From Candidatus Rhabdochlamydia sp. (GTDB lineage: Bacteria; Chlamydiota; Chlamydiia; Chlamydiales; Rhabdochlamydiaceae): a DNA stretch of 15,348 nucleotides. Below are positions 1 to 6,785 of this stretch, one piece after another. The translations under genes and the position numbers were made by a program. The notes beneath the pieces were generated by a model. The model was not told where the DNA came from and did not search any database. It saw nothing but the letters and a program-made list of their open reading frames with translations. Where the stretch lies: positions 1 through 15,348 of the forward strand of contig JASHWM010000067.1 of assembly GCA_030044075.1 (NCBI GenBank), read 5' to 3'. How positions within the stretch are numbered: the stretch's first letter is position 1; each line of letters begins with the position of its first letter.

Positions 1-125
1 AAGGCGGGCAAAAACCCTCCTTCGGCTGTGACGACAGGAAGGGCAAGCATGCCAACCCCTATCGTAGTCCCCGCAATAAGGAGAGATCCTCCGACAACGT
101 GACCAAATGACCTGAAAATATGCAT
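1..125 (-). CDS. tyrP: Partial TyrP-type aromatic amino acid permease, N-terminus only
   Basis: Reading leftward from an ATG at 125, the first 41 codons encode a short lead followed by LLIAGTTIGVGMLALPVVTA. This is the first membrane helix of the hydroxy/aromatic amino acid permease family (TyrP/Mtr-like). The gene is cut by the window edge. The complete tyrP at 9566-10762 has the matching segment LLIAGTTVGAGMLGIPLVTG at the same place, so the two are paralogues, clearly diverged at the DNA level. By family it would import tyrosine or tryptophan across the inner membrane. No good Shine-Dalgarno is visible before this ATG. It lies 84 bases downstream of the GH130-like gene on the same strand, and I saw no convincing promoter or terminator in that spacer. 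Family assignment is good; substrate is inferred. Confidence 0.8.
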   Translation of the reverse strand, partial: MHIFRSFGHVVGGSLLIAGTTIGVGMLALPVVTAEGGFLPA

Positions 126-209
126 ATTTGTTAAATCTTTGAGTGATTAATTTAACATGTAATGCATATTGATATTTTTTTCTTCGATATTTTAATAAGC
201 GAGGAAATT

Positions 210-1268
210 TCACATATTAGAAGTATCAACCAAGCTTCTTAGAAGGCCTTTTTTATCTAGCTTGACGACCCATATTTCGTGGTCATCACGCCCATAGGAA
301 ACCCATATGTAGTCTTCCTCCACGATATATCCGCAAGGGAATACCGCTTTGACAGGTTTCCAGTATGGCTTAAAGCCCGTCTCTACATAAAAATCTTCTC
401 CTACGATGGGCTCAGGGCTGATCTTTGTAATCTCAAAGGGAGGCTCAAGGTTAAAGGTATATGCCCCCATGAAATAGTGGAGCATTTTCGTTTTGTTTGA
501 ATTGAGTGTGGCCATTGACTGTGACGAATGAAAAAAAGCGAGGTATTGTCCATCCACCTCTAGCGCGGGCGTTCCGCCTCTTAGGAGGCCCCAGTTCCAA
601 CCAGCAGCCCGACTTGTTGAGGCGATGGTTTGACACTCCCCCCGCCCAAAAAGGGGACGAAAAATTTTATGGGGCTGGAGGCTATAGGCGAGGAGGAGGT
701 TGCCTTTGTAATCAAAAGGGACCCAGCTCTTTTCCCTAATGTCCTTGCTTTCCCCCTCATATCGAGAAATGCGCTCGATATTTTCCATGGCAAACTTTTC
801 ACCATCGTAAATAAGCTCTGCGATATGGATCCTGAAGCCGCCTTTCGAAATTTTCTTGTCGATGTTGTCATCGTAGACAATAAAAAGTCTGTCCCCGACA
901 GTGAGAAGCCTGGCATCTTCCGCCCTTGATGGAGAAGAAAATTGTCCTTCACGTGTGTTAAGGACCTGGGGCTCCCCGATCGGAGTAAAATCATCATCAA
1001 GCCAGATAAGGCCAAGCAGTGAAGTAAATGATGATTTCCGATCGGGGATCAGGCGGAAGCTCATCAATAGAGACCCCTTCCACCTGATGATCGATGCATT
1101 TAAAGCTTCCGGATAGTCTTCGATCTCGATCTTTTTTGTTTCAAGGACAAAGTCCTGCTTCATTTTCTCAAGATCGATAAACTCCTCGGATGATAAGCCA
1201 GGACAAACGCATTGGAACAAAATGAGCGCAAGGCTACACCAAATTGCTTTTGAAAAGTCCATGGACAT
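210..1268 (-). CDS. Secreted GH130-like five-bladed beta-propeller protein (copy 2 of tandem pair)
   Basis: 352 codons. Residues about 5-26 form a hydrophobic signal-peptide-like segment, so export by Sec is likely. A second ATG two codons in is an equally possible start. The rest resembles the GH130 fold (mannoside phosphorylases/hydrolases): an early NASIIRWKG strand, EDARLLTV around residues 117-124 at the place of the family's EDPRI motif carrying the catalytic Asp (D118 here, with Ala replacing Pro), a late GGTPALEV/FFHSS segment, and a C-terminal block VFPCGYIVEEDYIWVSYG with a following Asp. It is a clear paralogue of the gene immediately upstream (1283-2401); both mature N-termini share an MKQDFVLET stretch. 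Only 14 bases separate the two, so they are probably cotranscribed. Substrate is unknown, and whether it is a phosphorylase, hydrolase or binding protein cannot be told. Confidence 0.75.
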   Translation of the reverse strand: MSMDFSKAIWCSLALILFQCVCPGLSSEEFIDLEKMKQDFVLETKKIEIEDYPEALNASIIRWKGSLLMSFRLIPDRKSSFTSLLGLIWLDDDFTPIGEPQVLNTREGQFSSPSRAEDARLLTVGDRLFIVYDDNIDKKISKGGFRIHIAELIYDGEKFAMENIERISRYEGESKDIREKSWVPFDYKGNLLLAYSLQPHKIFRPLFGRGECQTIASTSRAAGWNWGLLRGGTPALEVDGQYLAFFHSSQSMATLNSNKTKMLHYFMGAYTFNLEPPFEITKISPEPIVGEDFYVETGFKPYWKPVKAVFPCGYIVEEDYIWVSYGRDDHEIWVVKLDKKGLLRSLVDTSNM

Positions 1269-1282
1269 CTAGAGGCTATCTC

Positions 1283-2401
1283 TTACTCCTTCACGCAAGT
1301 CACGGGAATTAAACTCTGCATGAGCTTCTGCCTGTCGAGTTTTGCAATCCAGATCTCATGATCTTGCCTTCCGTACGATACCCAAATGTAATTGTCATCG
1401 AAAACAAACCCGCAAGGGAAAACAACATGCAGCGGCTTCCATGTCGGGTGCTCTTTGCCATGGTAGAACCCTTTTCCGACAATTGGGCTTGGACTAATAG
1501 ATGTAATGGAAAAAGGAGGCTTAGATGAAAATGTGTAGGCTCCCATAAAATAATGGGAAATTTTTTGACCTTTGGAATGCACGGACTTCATCTCAATTGA
1601 GGAGTGAAAAAAGGCGAGGTACTGGTTGTCAACAAAAAGCGCTGGAGATCCTCCTCTAAGGGCGCCCCAAGTCCATTTCATCGATCCTTTGGATGATCCG
1701 ACAGTCTCGCACCTGCTAGTTCCTGGGACATATTGGAAGACTTTGTGAGGCTGAAGGCTGTATTCAAACATCAAATTCCCCTCATAGTCAAAAGGAGACC
1801 AGTTTTTCTCCCATCTTTTTTCGTTTGTCGTTTCATAATGTACCAAACACACAGCCTCATCTGCATAAAACTCCTTACCATCAAAGTGGACCTTTGCAAA
1901 AAAGATCCTAGGAATTTGACCAATCATCGGGATATAGAGCTTGTTGCTGTAGACAATATAGAGATCGCCATCGACTGTGACAAGCCTTGGGTCCTGCTGC
2001 GGGATCCCTGATAAATAATGGTTGGTAGGGATATCAAGAATTTGAGGAGAGCCAACTACACGAAAATTATCGTCGAGGACTGCAAGGCCGATGTCGTTTG
2101 TCGAGCGGTTCTTGGGGATCCGCAAGAGTGAGAGAGTTTCCTCATCGTCCGGATCGCAGGAAGCCAGTTCATAGCTCCCTACCCTATAGCACATAAGAAA
2201 TTTTCCATTCCAACGGATGATGGAAGGGTTAAATGCATCGGGACAGTCAGGGATGTGGATCTGTCTTGTCTCCAGGACAAAATCCTGCTTCATATCTTCT
2301 AGGTCTGGAAGATCATCAGAATAAACAGAAGAGGAAAGGGCCGCAAAGAAAATAAAAGAACAAGAAAGCCACTTATTGAATAGAGAAATCTGTATTTTCA
2401 T
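1283..2401 (-). CDS. Secreted GH130-like five-bladed beta-propeller protein (copy 1 of tandem pair)
   Basis: 372 codons. Residues 1-28 look like a Sec signal peptide with probable cleavage near VYS|DD. GH130-like marks in order: AFNPSIIRWNGKFLMCYR (56-73), QDPRLVTVDGDLYIVYS (136-152) matching the family EDPRI block with D137 as probable catalytic acid, KNWSPFDYEGNL (199-210), RGGSPALFV (249-257), AFFHSS, and VVFPCGFVFDDNYIWVSYG (326-344). The Pro of the DPR motif is kept here but lost in the downstream copy. The start overlaps the end of the pyruvyl transferase gene by 29 bases. That suggests translational coupling, and the signal peptide rules out the next Met. GH130 enzymes usually act on beta-mannosides, but this divergent branch may not. 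Catalysis is inferred, the fold is fairly secure, and the substrate is unknown. Confidence 0.78.
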   Translation of the reverse strand: MKIQISLFNKWLSCSFIFFAALSSSVYSDDLPDLEDMKQDFVLETRQIHIPDCPDAFNPSIIRWNGKFLMCYRVGSYELASCDPDDEETLSLLRIPKNRSTNDIGLAVLDDNFRVVGSPQILDIPTNHYLSGIPQQDPRLVTVDGDLYIVYSNKLYIPMIGQIPRIFFAKVHFDGKEFYADEAVCLVHYETTNEKRWEKNWSPFDYEGNLMFEYSLQPHKVFQYVPGTSRCETVGSSKGSMKWTWGALRGGSPALFVDNQYLAFFHSSIEMKSVHSKGQKISHYFMGAYTFSSKPPFSITSISPSPIVGKGFYHGKEHPTWKPLHVVFPCGFVFDDNYIWVSYGRQDHEIWIAKLDRQKLMQSLIPVTCVKE

Positions 2402-3311
2402 AGATTATGCCTTTATAAAAGTTAGGTTTAGTAAAATGAACACTTGGCCATAGGTCAAATGGAAATGCTTCGTAGAGTTTTTCAAGGTCGCAGCTAAAGG
2501 GGGGCTCTCCACCCATTTGCACTGCCTCATCAACAGATGCTGCAAATTCAAAATGTGGCCTGCCCGTGCCATGATAATAATCTTGAAATTTAAAAATCTT
2601 CTCATTTTCGGTGACTCTGAGCAACCTTGCAGGTATGCCAAAAGCTTCTGCAACAATAATTCCATGAAGGGTGGAAGAAATCACGAGCTTACTGTCTAAA
2701 ATTTTCTCAATGATATCTAGCCATGATTCGCTTGCGTAAACGACATTTTCATATTCCGATTTAGGGAATAGATGGGTCTCAGAAAAATGAGGAATGATTA
2801 CATACTCGTGTGTTGGCTCTTCCCTTTTTTTGAACTCCGGGAAAAAAAAGGGAAGCAACAGTGCTGGGTCCCCATATATTTCAGGACAGTCGATATTAAA
2901 ATGATCCTTTAAAAAGGCCCGGGTCAAAGGCCCTCTGACAGCGCGCACATCGAGCTTGGAGAATTTATAGTCGCTTTTGAGCAAAGTCTTTCCATTGATC
3001 CCGGAGCCCCAAATAACATCATTATCTGCTGCGAAGTAAAAGATCGAACCGATAGCCAGGAGCTTTCTTTCATCTACCTTCTTTTTCACATAAACGCGGA
3101 TTGGCCTTCCGACGATCCTTTCCAAGAGCTTAAGGGAAAGATAGTCCCCAAAGTTAGTAAACGACTGCTGTTTCCAATAATACAGAGGGAGCCCTTCCTC
3201 TGAGACTGTCCTTGGAGTTTCTTGTGGAAAGATTTCAAATGTTGTCCCAAAAAGCGCTGAAAAAATGAGCAACTTGCAAAATGAAATCTTTCTAAAGGAA
3301 TTCCTGGGCAT
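2373..3311 (-). CDS. Polysaccharide pyruvyl transferase family protein with N-terminal signal-like segment
   Basis: 312 codons. It fits the polysaccharide pyruvyl transferase family (PF04230, CsaB-like), which adds pyruvate ketals to sugars or in some members acts as a glycosyltransferase. Visible marks: NFGDYLSLKLLERIVG (53-68), WGSGING (101-107), VRGPLTRAFL (125-134), YGDPALLLP (146-154), a mid-protein VIIPHFSE, and the C-terminal SSTLHGIIVAEAFGIPARLL (212-231). These are the usual landmarks of the two Rossmann-like halves. Residues about 11-28 are hydrophobic after a basic start, resembling a signal peptide or anchor. This is odd because family enzymes normally use cytoplasmic PEP. It is the first gene of a three-gene operon with the two GH130-like genes and has a plausible promoter about 35 bases upstream. 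No clear Shine-Dalgarno precedes the ATG. Donor and acceptor are unknown. Confidence 0.82.
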   Translation of the reverse strand: MPRNSFRKISFCKLLIFSALFGTTFEIFPQETPRTVSEEGLPLYYWKQQSFTNFGDYLSLKLLERIVGRPIRVYVKKKVDERKLLAIGSIFYFAADNDVIWGSGINGKTLLKSDYKFSKLDVRAVRGPLTRAFLKDHFNIDCPEIYGDPALLLPFFFPEFKKREEPTHEYVIIPHFSETHLFPKSEYENVVYASESWLDIIEKILDSKLVISSTLHGIIVAEAFGIPARLLRVTENEKIFKFQDYYHGTGRPHFEFAASVDEAVQMGGEPPFSCDLEKLYEAFPFDLWPSVHFTKPNFYKGIIYENTDFSIQ

Positions 3312-3344
3312 AATTTAGTTTAGAAAAAATTGTTTTTGAACGAC

Positions 3345-3373
3345 ACTTTACAGTGGGCTTAAAAAAAAATCAA
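3345..3373 (-). promoter_or_regulatory. Candidate sigma-70-type promoter for the glycan operon
   Basis: On the minus strand TTGATT (3373-3368) and TAAAGT (3350-3345) are separated by 17 bases, with four of six consensus matches in each box. The expected transcript start would be close to the ATG at 3311, leaving a short leader. It was found by eye only and the spacer is A/T-rich, so chance matches are easy. Confidence 0.35.
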
Positions 3374-3447
3374 TCTTTGATCTTCAGTGAATTGCACAAA
3401 AAAATAGCGGCCCTATTCCTCTCTAAACACGTTCTTAAAAGAAGATA

Positions 3448-3543
3448 ATGAAAAACTTCGAATGTCCTATCTGTTCAATTGACAGCGAATTCATAACATC
3501 CCTATATGTAGGCTCAGCAGATCTTAAAAAAGGTAGAAGATGA
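3448..3543 (+). CDS. 31-residue mini-ORF with a CxxC motif, overlapping the next gene's start
   Basis: ATG at 3448 opens a 31-codon frame beginning MKNFECPICSIDSEF and ending in GRR. Its TGA at 3541-3543 overlaps the ATG of the FAD oxidoreductase gene (ATGA junction at 3540). The CPIC pair looks like one half of a zinc knuckle, as at the N-terminus of many zinc-ribbon or methyltransferase proteins, so it could be the surviving end of a decayed gene. It could equally be a coupling leader peptide that brings ribosomes to the next start. Upstream AAAGAAGATA is a weak ribosome site. There is no homology evidence. Confidence 0.35.
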   Translation: MKNFECPICSIDSEFITSLYVGSADLKKGRR

Positions 3544-5015
3544 CAACCTTTGATGCCCATGCGCAAGCTGTTGATCAGTTAAGAAGAAAGATTAGAGAAT
3601 ATTACCTGAGCAGTTCTCCCAAGACCCATTTGTCCTTGCGCTACCAAAAAGGGCATTCCAATACAACTCGGACGAAGTCTTACAAAAATAGCAACCATAG
3701 GCTTGATCTATCCTCGCTTGACCATATCATCAAGGTCGATGTGCAAAAACAGACTGCGCAGGTAGAGCCAAGGGTCACTATGGAGCAACTTGTAAAGGCT
3801 ACCCTTCCTTTTGGACTTGTTCCAAAAATTGTTCCGGAGTTCAAAGGGATCACAGTCGGCGGCGCCATCATGGGCGCAGCAGCAGAAAGCACTGCTCACA
3901 AGTGGGGGGTATTTAATGACATCTGCACAGGCTATGAGATCATCTCTGGAGATGGGACCTTGCTTACAGCATCTTCTCAAGAGAACCGGGATATCTATTA
4001 TGGGATAGCAGGGTCTTATGGGTCTTTTGGGACTCTTGTATCCGCAGATGTTTCCCTCGAAAAAGCAAAAAGTTATGTAAAGCTCAAGTACCATATTTTC
4101 TCGAGCCCAAGGAAAGCAATTGAACTGATCCGACACCTTTCCCGGATGGAAAGCTCTCCTGAGTTCATCGATGGTATTGTCTTTTCAAAGGACCTCGCAG
4201 TTATTATTGAAGGAACCATGCAGGACAGGGCCGATCATGGGATCCCATTCTTTTCACTCAAACCCCTTCATGCCGAGTGGTATTACCAGCACGTCAAGAA
4301 TATTGGGATCCATTCCGACAAACAAGTTCAGGAAGAGATGATGACTTTAGAAGATTACCTTTTCCGCTTCGACCAGGGCGCATTTTGGATGGGCTCCTAT
4401 CTATTTGATACGCATCTTACAACCAGGCTGATCGGAGAGGGCATCCTTAAACTTATGAAAAATAAAACTATCACCGAGGATGAAATCAAAAAATCCTCAG
4501 CGATCACAGGCCCCTCATCTTTTTGGCGGTTTATCTTGCATCCCATCATGAGGAGTCAGTACTTATGGGGAATCCTTCACAAAGCGGAAGAATGGGTACA
4601 GGAGAGGATCATCATTCAGGACTTTTGCATCCCGGAGAGCAAGGCAGCAACTTTCCTTGAGGAAAGTTTGACAGATCCTGGTACGTTCCCTCTTTGGCTC
4701 TGTCCCATTAAAGGGACAACAACCCCCCAGATCTTTTCCCCCCACCTTCTTACGGGTGAGAACAAAGATCCTTTGTTCATCAATATCGGCATTTATGGCC
4801 TTCCCTCTTATTACGCGCCTATTCGGGACGTTACCAGGAAACTGGAGAGAAGAACCAAAGAGTCCCTAGGAAGGAAAGTGCTCTATAGCCGCTCCTATTA
4901 TGAGCCGGATGAGTTTTGGGAGATCTACTCCCGCAAGGACTATGAATCTCTCAGGGCCAAGACCTTCGCCAAAGGGGTCTGGAATGAAATTACAGATAAA
5001 GTTCTTTCCATTTAA
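3540..5015 (+). CDS. DHCR24/DWARF1-like FAD-dependent oxidoreductase
   Basis: 491 codons. The N-terminal half is a PCMH-type FAD-binding domain with strong resemblance to eukaryotic delta24-sterol reductase: QTAQVEPRVTMEQLV (71-85), ITVGGAIMGAAAESTAHKWG (104-123), which matches the human DHCR24 TVGG..MG..ES..HK.G stretch, and YGIAGSYGSFGTLVSADV (154-171). The C-terminal half keeps family landmarks such as PLWLCPI, INIGIYGLP, SYYEPDEFWEIY and a final KVW-type region. Length is close to the about 516 residues of animal DHCR24, but the N-terminal membrane anchor is missing. Family enzymes reduce the C24 double bond of sterol side chains with NADPH. Bacterial relatives of unknown substrate also exist, so sterol activity is a hypothesis. 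AAAAAAGG a few bases upstream is the probable ribosome site; the start overlaps the mini-ORF stop. Confidence 0.82.
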   Translation: MTTFDAHAQAVDQLRRKIREYYLSSSPKTHLSLRYQKGHSNTTRTKSYKNSNHRLDLSSLDHIIKVDVQKQTAQVEPRVTMEQLVKATLPFGLVPKIVPEFKGITVGGAIMGAAAESTAHKWGVFNDICTGYEIISGDGTLLTASSQENRDIYYGIAGSYGSFGTLVSADVSLEKAKSYVKLKYHIFSSPRKAIELIRHLSRMESSPEFIDGIVFSKDLAVIIEGTMQDRADHGIPFFSLKPLHAEWYYQHVKNIGIHSDKQVQEEMMTLEDYLFRFDQGAFWMGSYLFDTHLTTRLIGEGILKLMKNKTITEDEIKKSSAITGPSSFWRFILHPIMRSQYLWGILHKAEEWVQERIIIQDFCIPESKAATFLEESLTDPGTFPLWLCPIKGTTTPQIFSPHLLTGENKDPLFINIGIYGLPSYYAPIRDVTRKLERRTKESLGRKVLYSRSYYEPDEFWEIYSRKDYESLRAKTFAKGVWNEITDKVLSI

Positions 5016-5085
5016 TTTAATTAATGTAGACAATTAATTTAATTTTATTTTAATGTGAAATTAGAATGATTAATAAAGAAATAAC

Positions 5086-5748
5086 ATGGAAAGAAGCAAC
5101 AGGATTAAAAATTACATTAATTCTGTCTTTGCAAAAGAAGATCAAATTCTTGTAGAGATCAAAGAAAGAGCAAAAAAAGAAGGCATTCCTTCCATCCATG
5201 TTCCCCCAGGTATTGGAAAACTCCTCTACTGCTTAACAAAAATCCATTCTCCACAAAAAATCCTAGAAATTGGAACTCTCGCAGGCTATAGCACCATATG
5301 GATCGCGCGGGCGCTCTCAGAAAATGCGAGGATGATCTCACTTGAGATCAACCCAGAATATGTTGCAATTGCAAACAAACACCTCGCTTTTGCAAACCTT
5401 GATAAAAAGGTGGAGGTTCGAATAGGAAGAGCCTCTGATCTTATGGACCATATGATCGTAAAAAATGAAGGGCCTTTTGATCTTGTCTTTATAGATGCCG
5501 ACAAGAAACACTACCCTCTTTATTTTGAAAAAGCCTTGCGCTTAAGTCGATCAGGATCGCTTATTCTTTGCGACAACCTGATCCCAAAAAACGAGGAAAT
5601 ATACGATCCTCAGTCTCTTAACCCTGAACCCAAAGGAGCCTATCAATTCAACCAAATGATCGCTACCCACCCGCGGATAGAATCGATCCTTGTCCCTACA
5701 ATTGGTTCTGAAAGACTCGATGCATTTGGAATTTTCATTGTGCGATAA
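5086..5748 (+). CDS. Class I cation-dependent O-methyltransferase (family 3)
   Basis: 220 codons, full length for the caffeoyl-CoA/catechol O-methyltransferase-like family (PF01596), which moves a methyl from SAM to a hydroxyl using a divalent metal. Motif I is ILEIGTLAGYST (59-70). SLEINPEYV (85-93) is the acidic loop that binds the SAM ribose. FIDADKKHY (135-143) gives D137 and the candidate catalytic Lys140. LCDNL (161-165) supplies D163 and N164, completing the expected metal ligands. It is predicted to be cytoplasmic. It starts 70 bases after the DHCR24-like gene on the same strand, across a very AT-rich spacer with only a weak AAAGAAA ribosome site. The natural acceptor is unknown; many bacterial members methylate small catechols promiscuously. 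Confidence 0.88.
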   Translation: MERSNRIKNYINSVFAKEDQILVEIKERAKKEGIPSIHVPPGIGKLLYCLTKIHSPQKILEIGTLAGYSTIWIARALSENARMISLEINPEYVAIANKHLAFANLDKKVEVRIGRASDLMDHMIVKNEGPFDLVFIDADKKHYPLYFEKALRLSRSGSLILCDNLIPKNEEIYDPQSLNPEPKGAYQFNQMIATHPRIESILVPTIGSERLDAFGIFIVR

Positions 5749-5762
5749 AAATGGATTTTCCG

Positions 5763-5778
5763 TGAAAGAGGTCTTTCA
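5763..5778. repeat. Short perfect inverted repeat before fosX
   Basis: TGAAAGAGGTCTTTCA folds as a 6-7 bp hairpin with a very small loop, 14 bases after the methyltransferase stop and 40 bases before the fosX start. No T-run follows on either strand, so it is not a typical intrinsic terminator. It could be an operator or an mRNA processing site, or chance. Confidence 0.3.
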
Positions 5779-5818
5779 GAATAAACTGGAATAATAATTT
5801 ATTAATCGAGGAACTAAA

Positions 5819-6256
5819 GTGAAAGGAATCAGCCACATTACTTTGATCTGCAAAGATATCAATAAAACAGCCCAATTGTTCAATATTCTTTTTGATGCAA
5901 TAGAAGTGTATAGCAGCGACAAAAAAAACTTCTCCGTCTCCAAGGAAAAGTTTTTACTTGTCGGCGACCTGTGGGTTGCATTGATGGAAGGAAACCCCAT
6001 AGAGCGTTCCTATAACCATATTGCTTTCCAAGTCGCAGAAAAAGACCTGTCCCTTTTCAAGGCAAAACTAAAAGCCCTTGAGCTGGAAATTCTCCCTGGA
6101 AGGCCGCGCCATCCATTGGAAGGAAATTCCATTTATTTTTATGACTACGATAACCATTTGTTTGAACTTCATACCGGTAGCTTGATGACTCGGTTGCACT
6201 ATTATCAGGTCGTAGAGCATGAAATGGAATCATCCTTAGAAAAAAGCAGGGTTTAA
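5819..6256 (+). CDS. fosX: FosX-type fosfomycin resistance epoxide hydrolase
   Basis: 145 codons from a GTG start with GAGGA seven bases upstream. The protein is a vicinal oxygen chelate (VOC) fold enzyme and, from memory, lines up along nearly its whole length with Listeria FosX, including ISHITL, FSVSKEKFL, NHIAFQV, SIYFYDYDNHLFELH. Predicted metal ligands H6, H67 and E116 are present. E43 in SKEKF matches the Glu that FosX, unlike FosA and FosB, uses as general base for adding water to the fosfomycin epoxide. This favours FosX (Mn-dependent hydrolase) over the thiol transferases. The tail is about a dozen residues longer than Listeria FosX. It acts in the cytoplasm and sits between an O-methyltransferase and a broken GyrI-like gene. 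Physiological need is unclear because chlamydial MurA is generally thought to be naturally fosfomycin-insensitive. Confidence 0.9.
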   Translation: MKGISHITLICKDINKTAQLFNILFDAIEVYSSDKKNFSVSKEKFLLVGDLWVALMEGNPIERSYNHIAFQVAEKDLSLFKAKLKALELEILPGRPRHPLEGNSIYFYDYDNHLFELHTGSLMTRLHYYQVVEHEMESSLEKSRV

Positions 6257-6309
6257 TTTTTGGACCCATTTTGGTATCATCGCCTCTTACATCCTAAAGG
6301 AAGGCGGAC

Positions 6310-6776
6310 ATGGAGACAAAAAAAGAAAAGCTAGAAAAGGCCCATATTGTTGGAATTGAGCTTAGAACATCCTACAAAGAGGGGCGTTACCAAAGGGAGA
6401 TCCCCCTTCACCTGGAAAGATTTTTCAAAGAAGGGATTTTAGAGAAAATCCCCTGCCGGATAAGCGACAGCATCTATGTCCTTTATACAAGCTATGAAAG
6501 CGATTATAAAGGGACTATTCCTGCATCATCGGATGCGCCGTCTCCTCGCTGGGAGACCTTCCAAAGGGGCTTGTATCAAAAGAGATCGGAGGAGACGAGG
6601 ACTATACAGTCTATACTGCCAAGGGGGCCTTTCCAAAATCCATCATCGATCTTTGGCAGTTTATTTGGAATTCCACGATCAAGCGGGCCTATTCCACAGA
6701 CTTTGAGGTATACCCTGTCGACTTCCACCCTGAAAAAAATCCAGAGGTAAAGGTCTACATCGCAACAAAAAAGTAG
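6310..6776 (+). pseudogene. GyrI-like / effector-binding-domain protein, broken by a one-base frameshift
   Basis: A strong ribosome site (AAAGGAAGG) precedes the ATG at 6310. Codons 1-68 read as the start of a GyrI-like small-molecule-binding domain (HIVGIELRTSYKEG...SDSIYVLYTSYESDYKG). In that frame the protein then turns into low-quality sequence and stops at 6750. Switching frame at the GGG of 6511-6513 restores family-like sequence: DYSCIIGCAVSSLGDLPKG..., DYTVYTAKGAFPKSIIDLW, a YSTDFEVYP strand and an end VYIATKK before TAG at 6774. The joined product is about 155 residues, the normal size of stand-alone domains of the AraC effector-binding/Cass2 type. One missing G in a G run explains it. 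It may be a true lesion or a base-calling error; no good slippery heptamer is visible. Members bind drugs or small hydrophobic ligands. Confidence 0.75.
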
Positions 6777-6785
6777 ATAGGCTTC

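Noticed and set aside
581..1015. 144-codon minus-strand frame inside the second GH130-like gene
   Set aside because: It is an overlapping frame of a gene with strong paralogue support; the product shows no recognisable motif.
5016..5085. AT-rich direct repeats after the DHCR24-like gene as an attachment site
   Set aside because: The TTAATT-type repeats are simple AT-rich sequence, with no integrase or matching copy elsewhere in the window.
6242..6275. GGGT/ACCC pairing after fosX as a terminator
   Set aside because: The stem is only 4 bp with an 11-base loop and no T-run after it.
6505..6516. Programmed -1 frameshift at the GGG of the GyrI-like gene
   Set aside because: The bases TAT AAA GGG ACT do not form an X XXY YYZ slippery heptamer in the right phase and no downstream hairpin is obvious. 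A single missing G is simpler.
6476..6706. 76-codon plus-strand frame in the GyrI-like gene
   Set aside because: It is neither the start frame nor the frame that restores the GyrI-like C-terminus after the frameshift; it shows no family resemblance.
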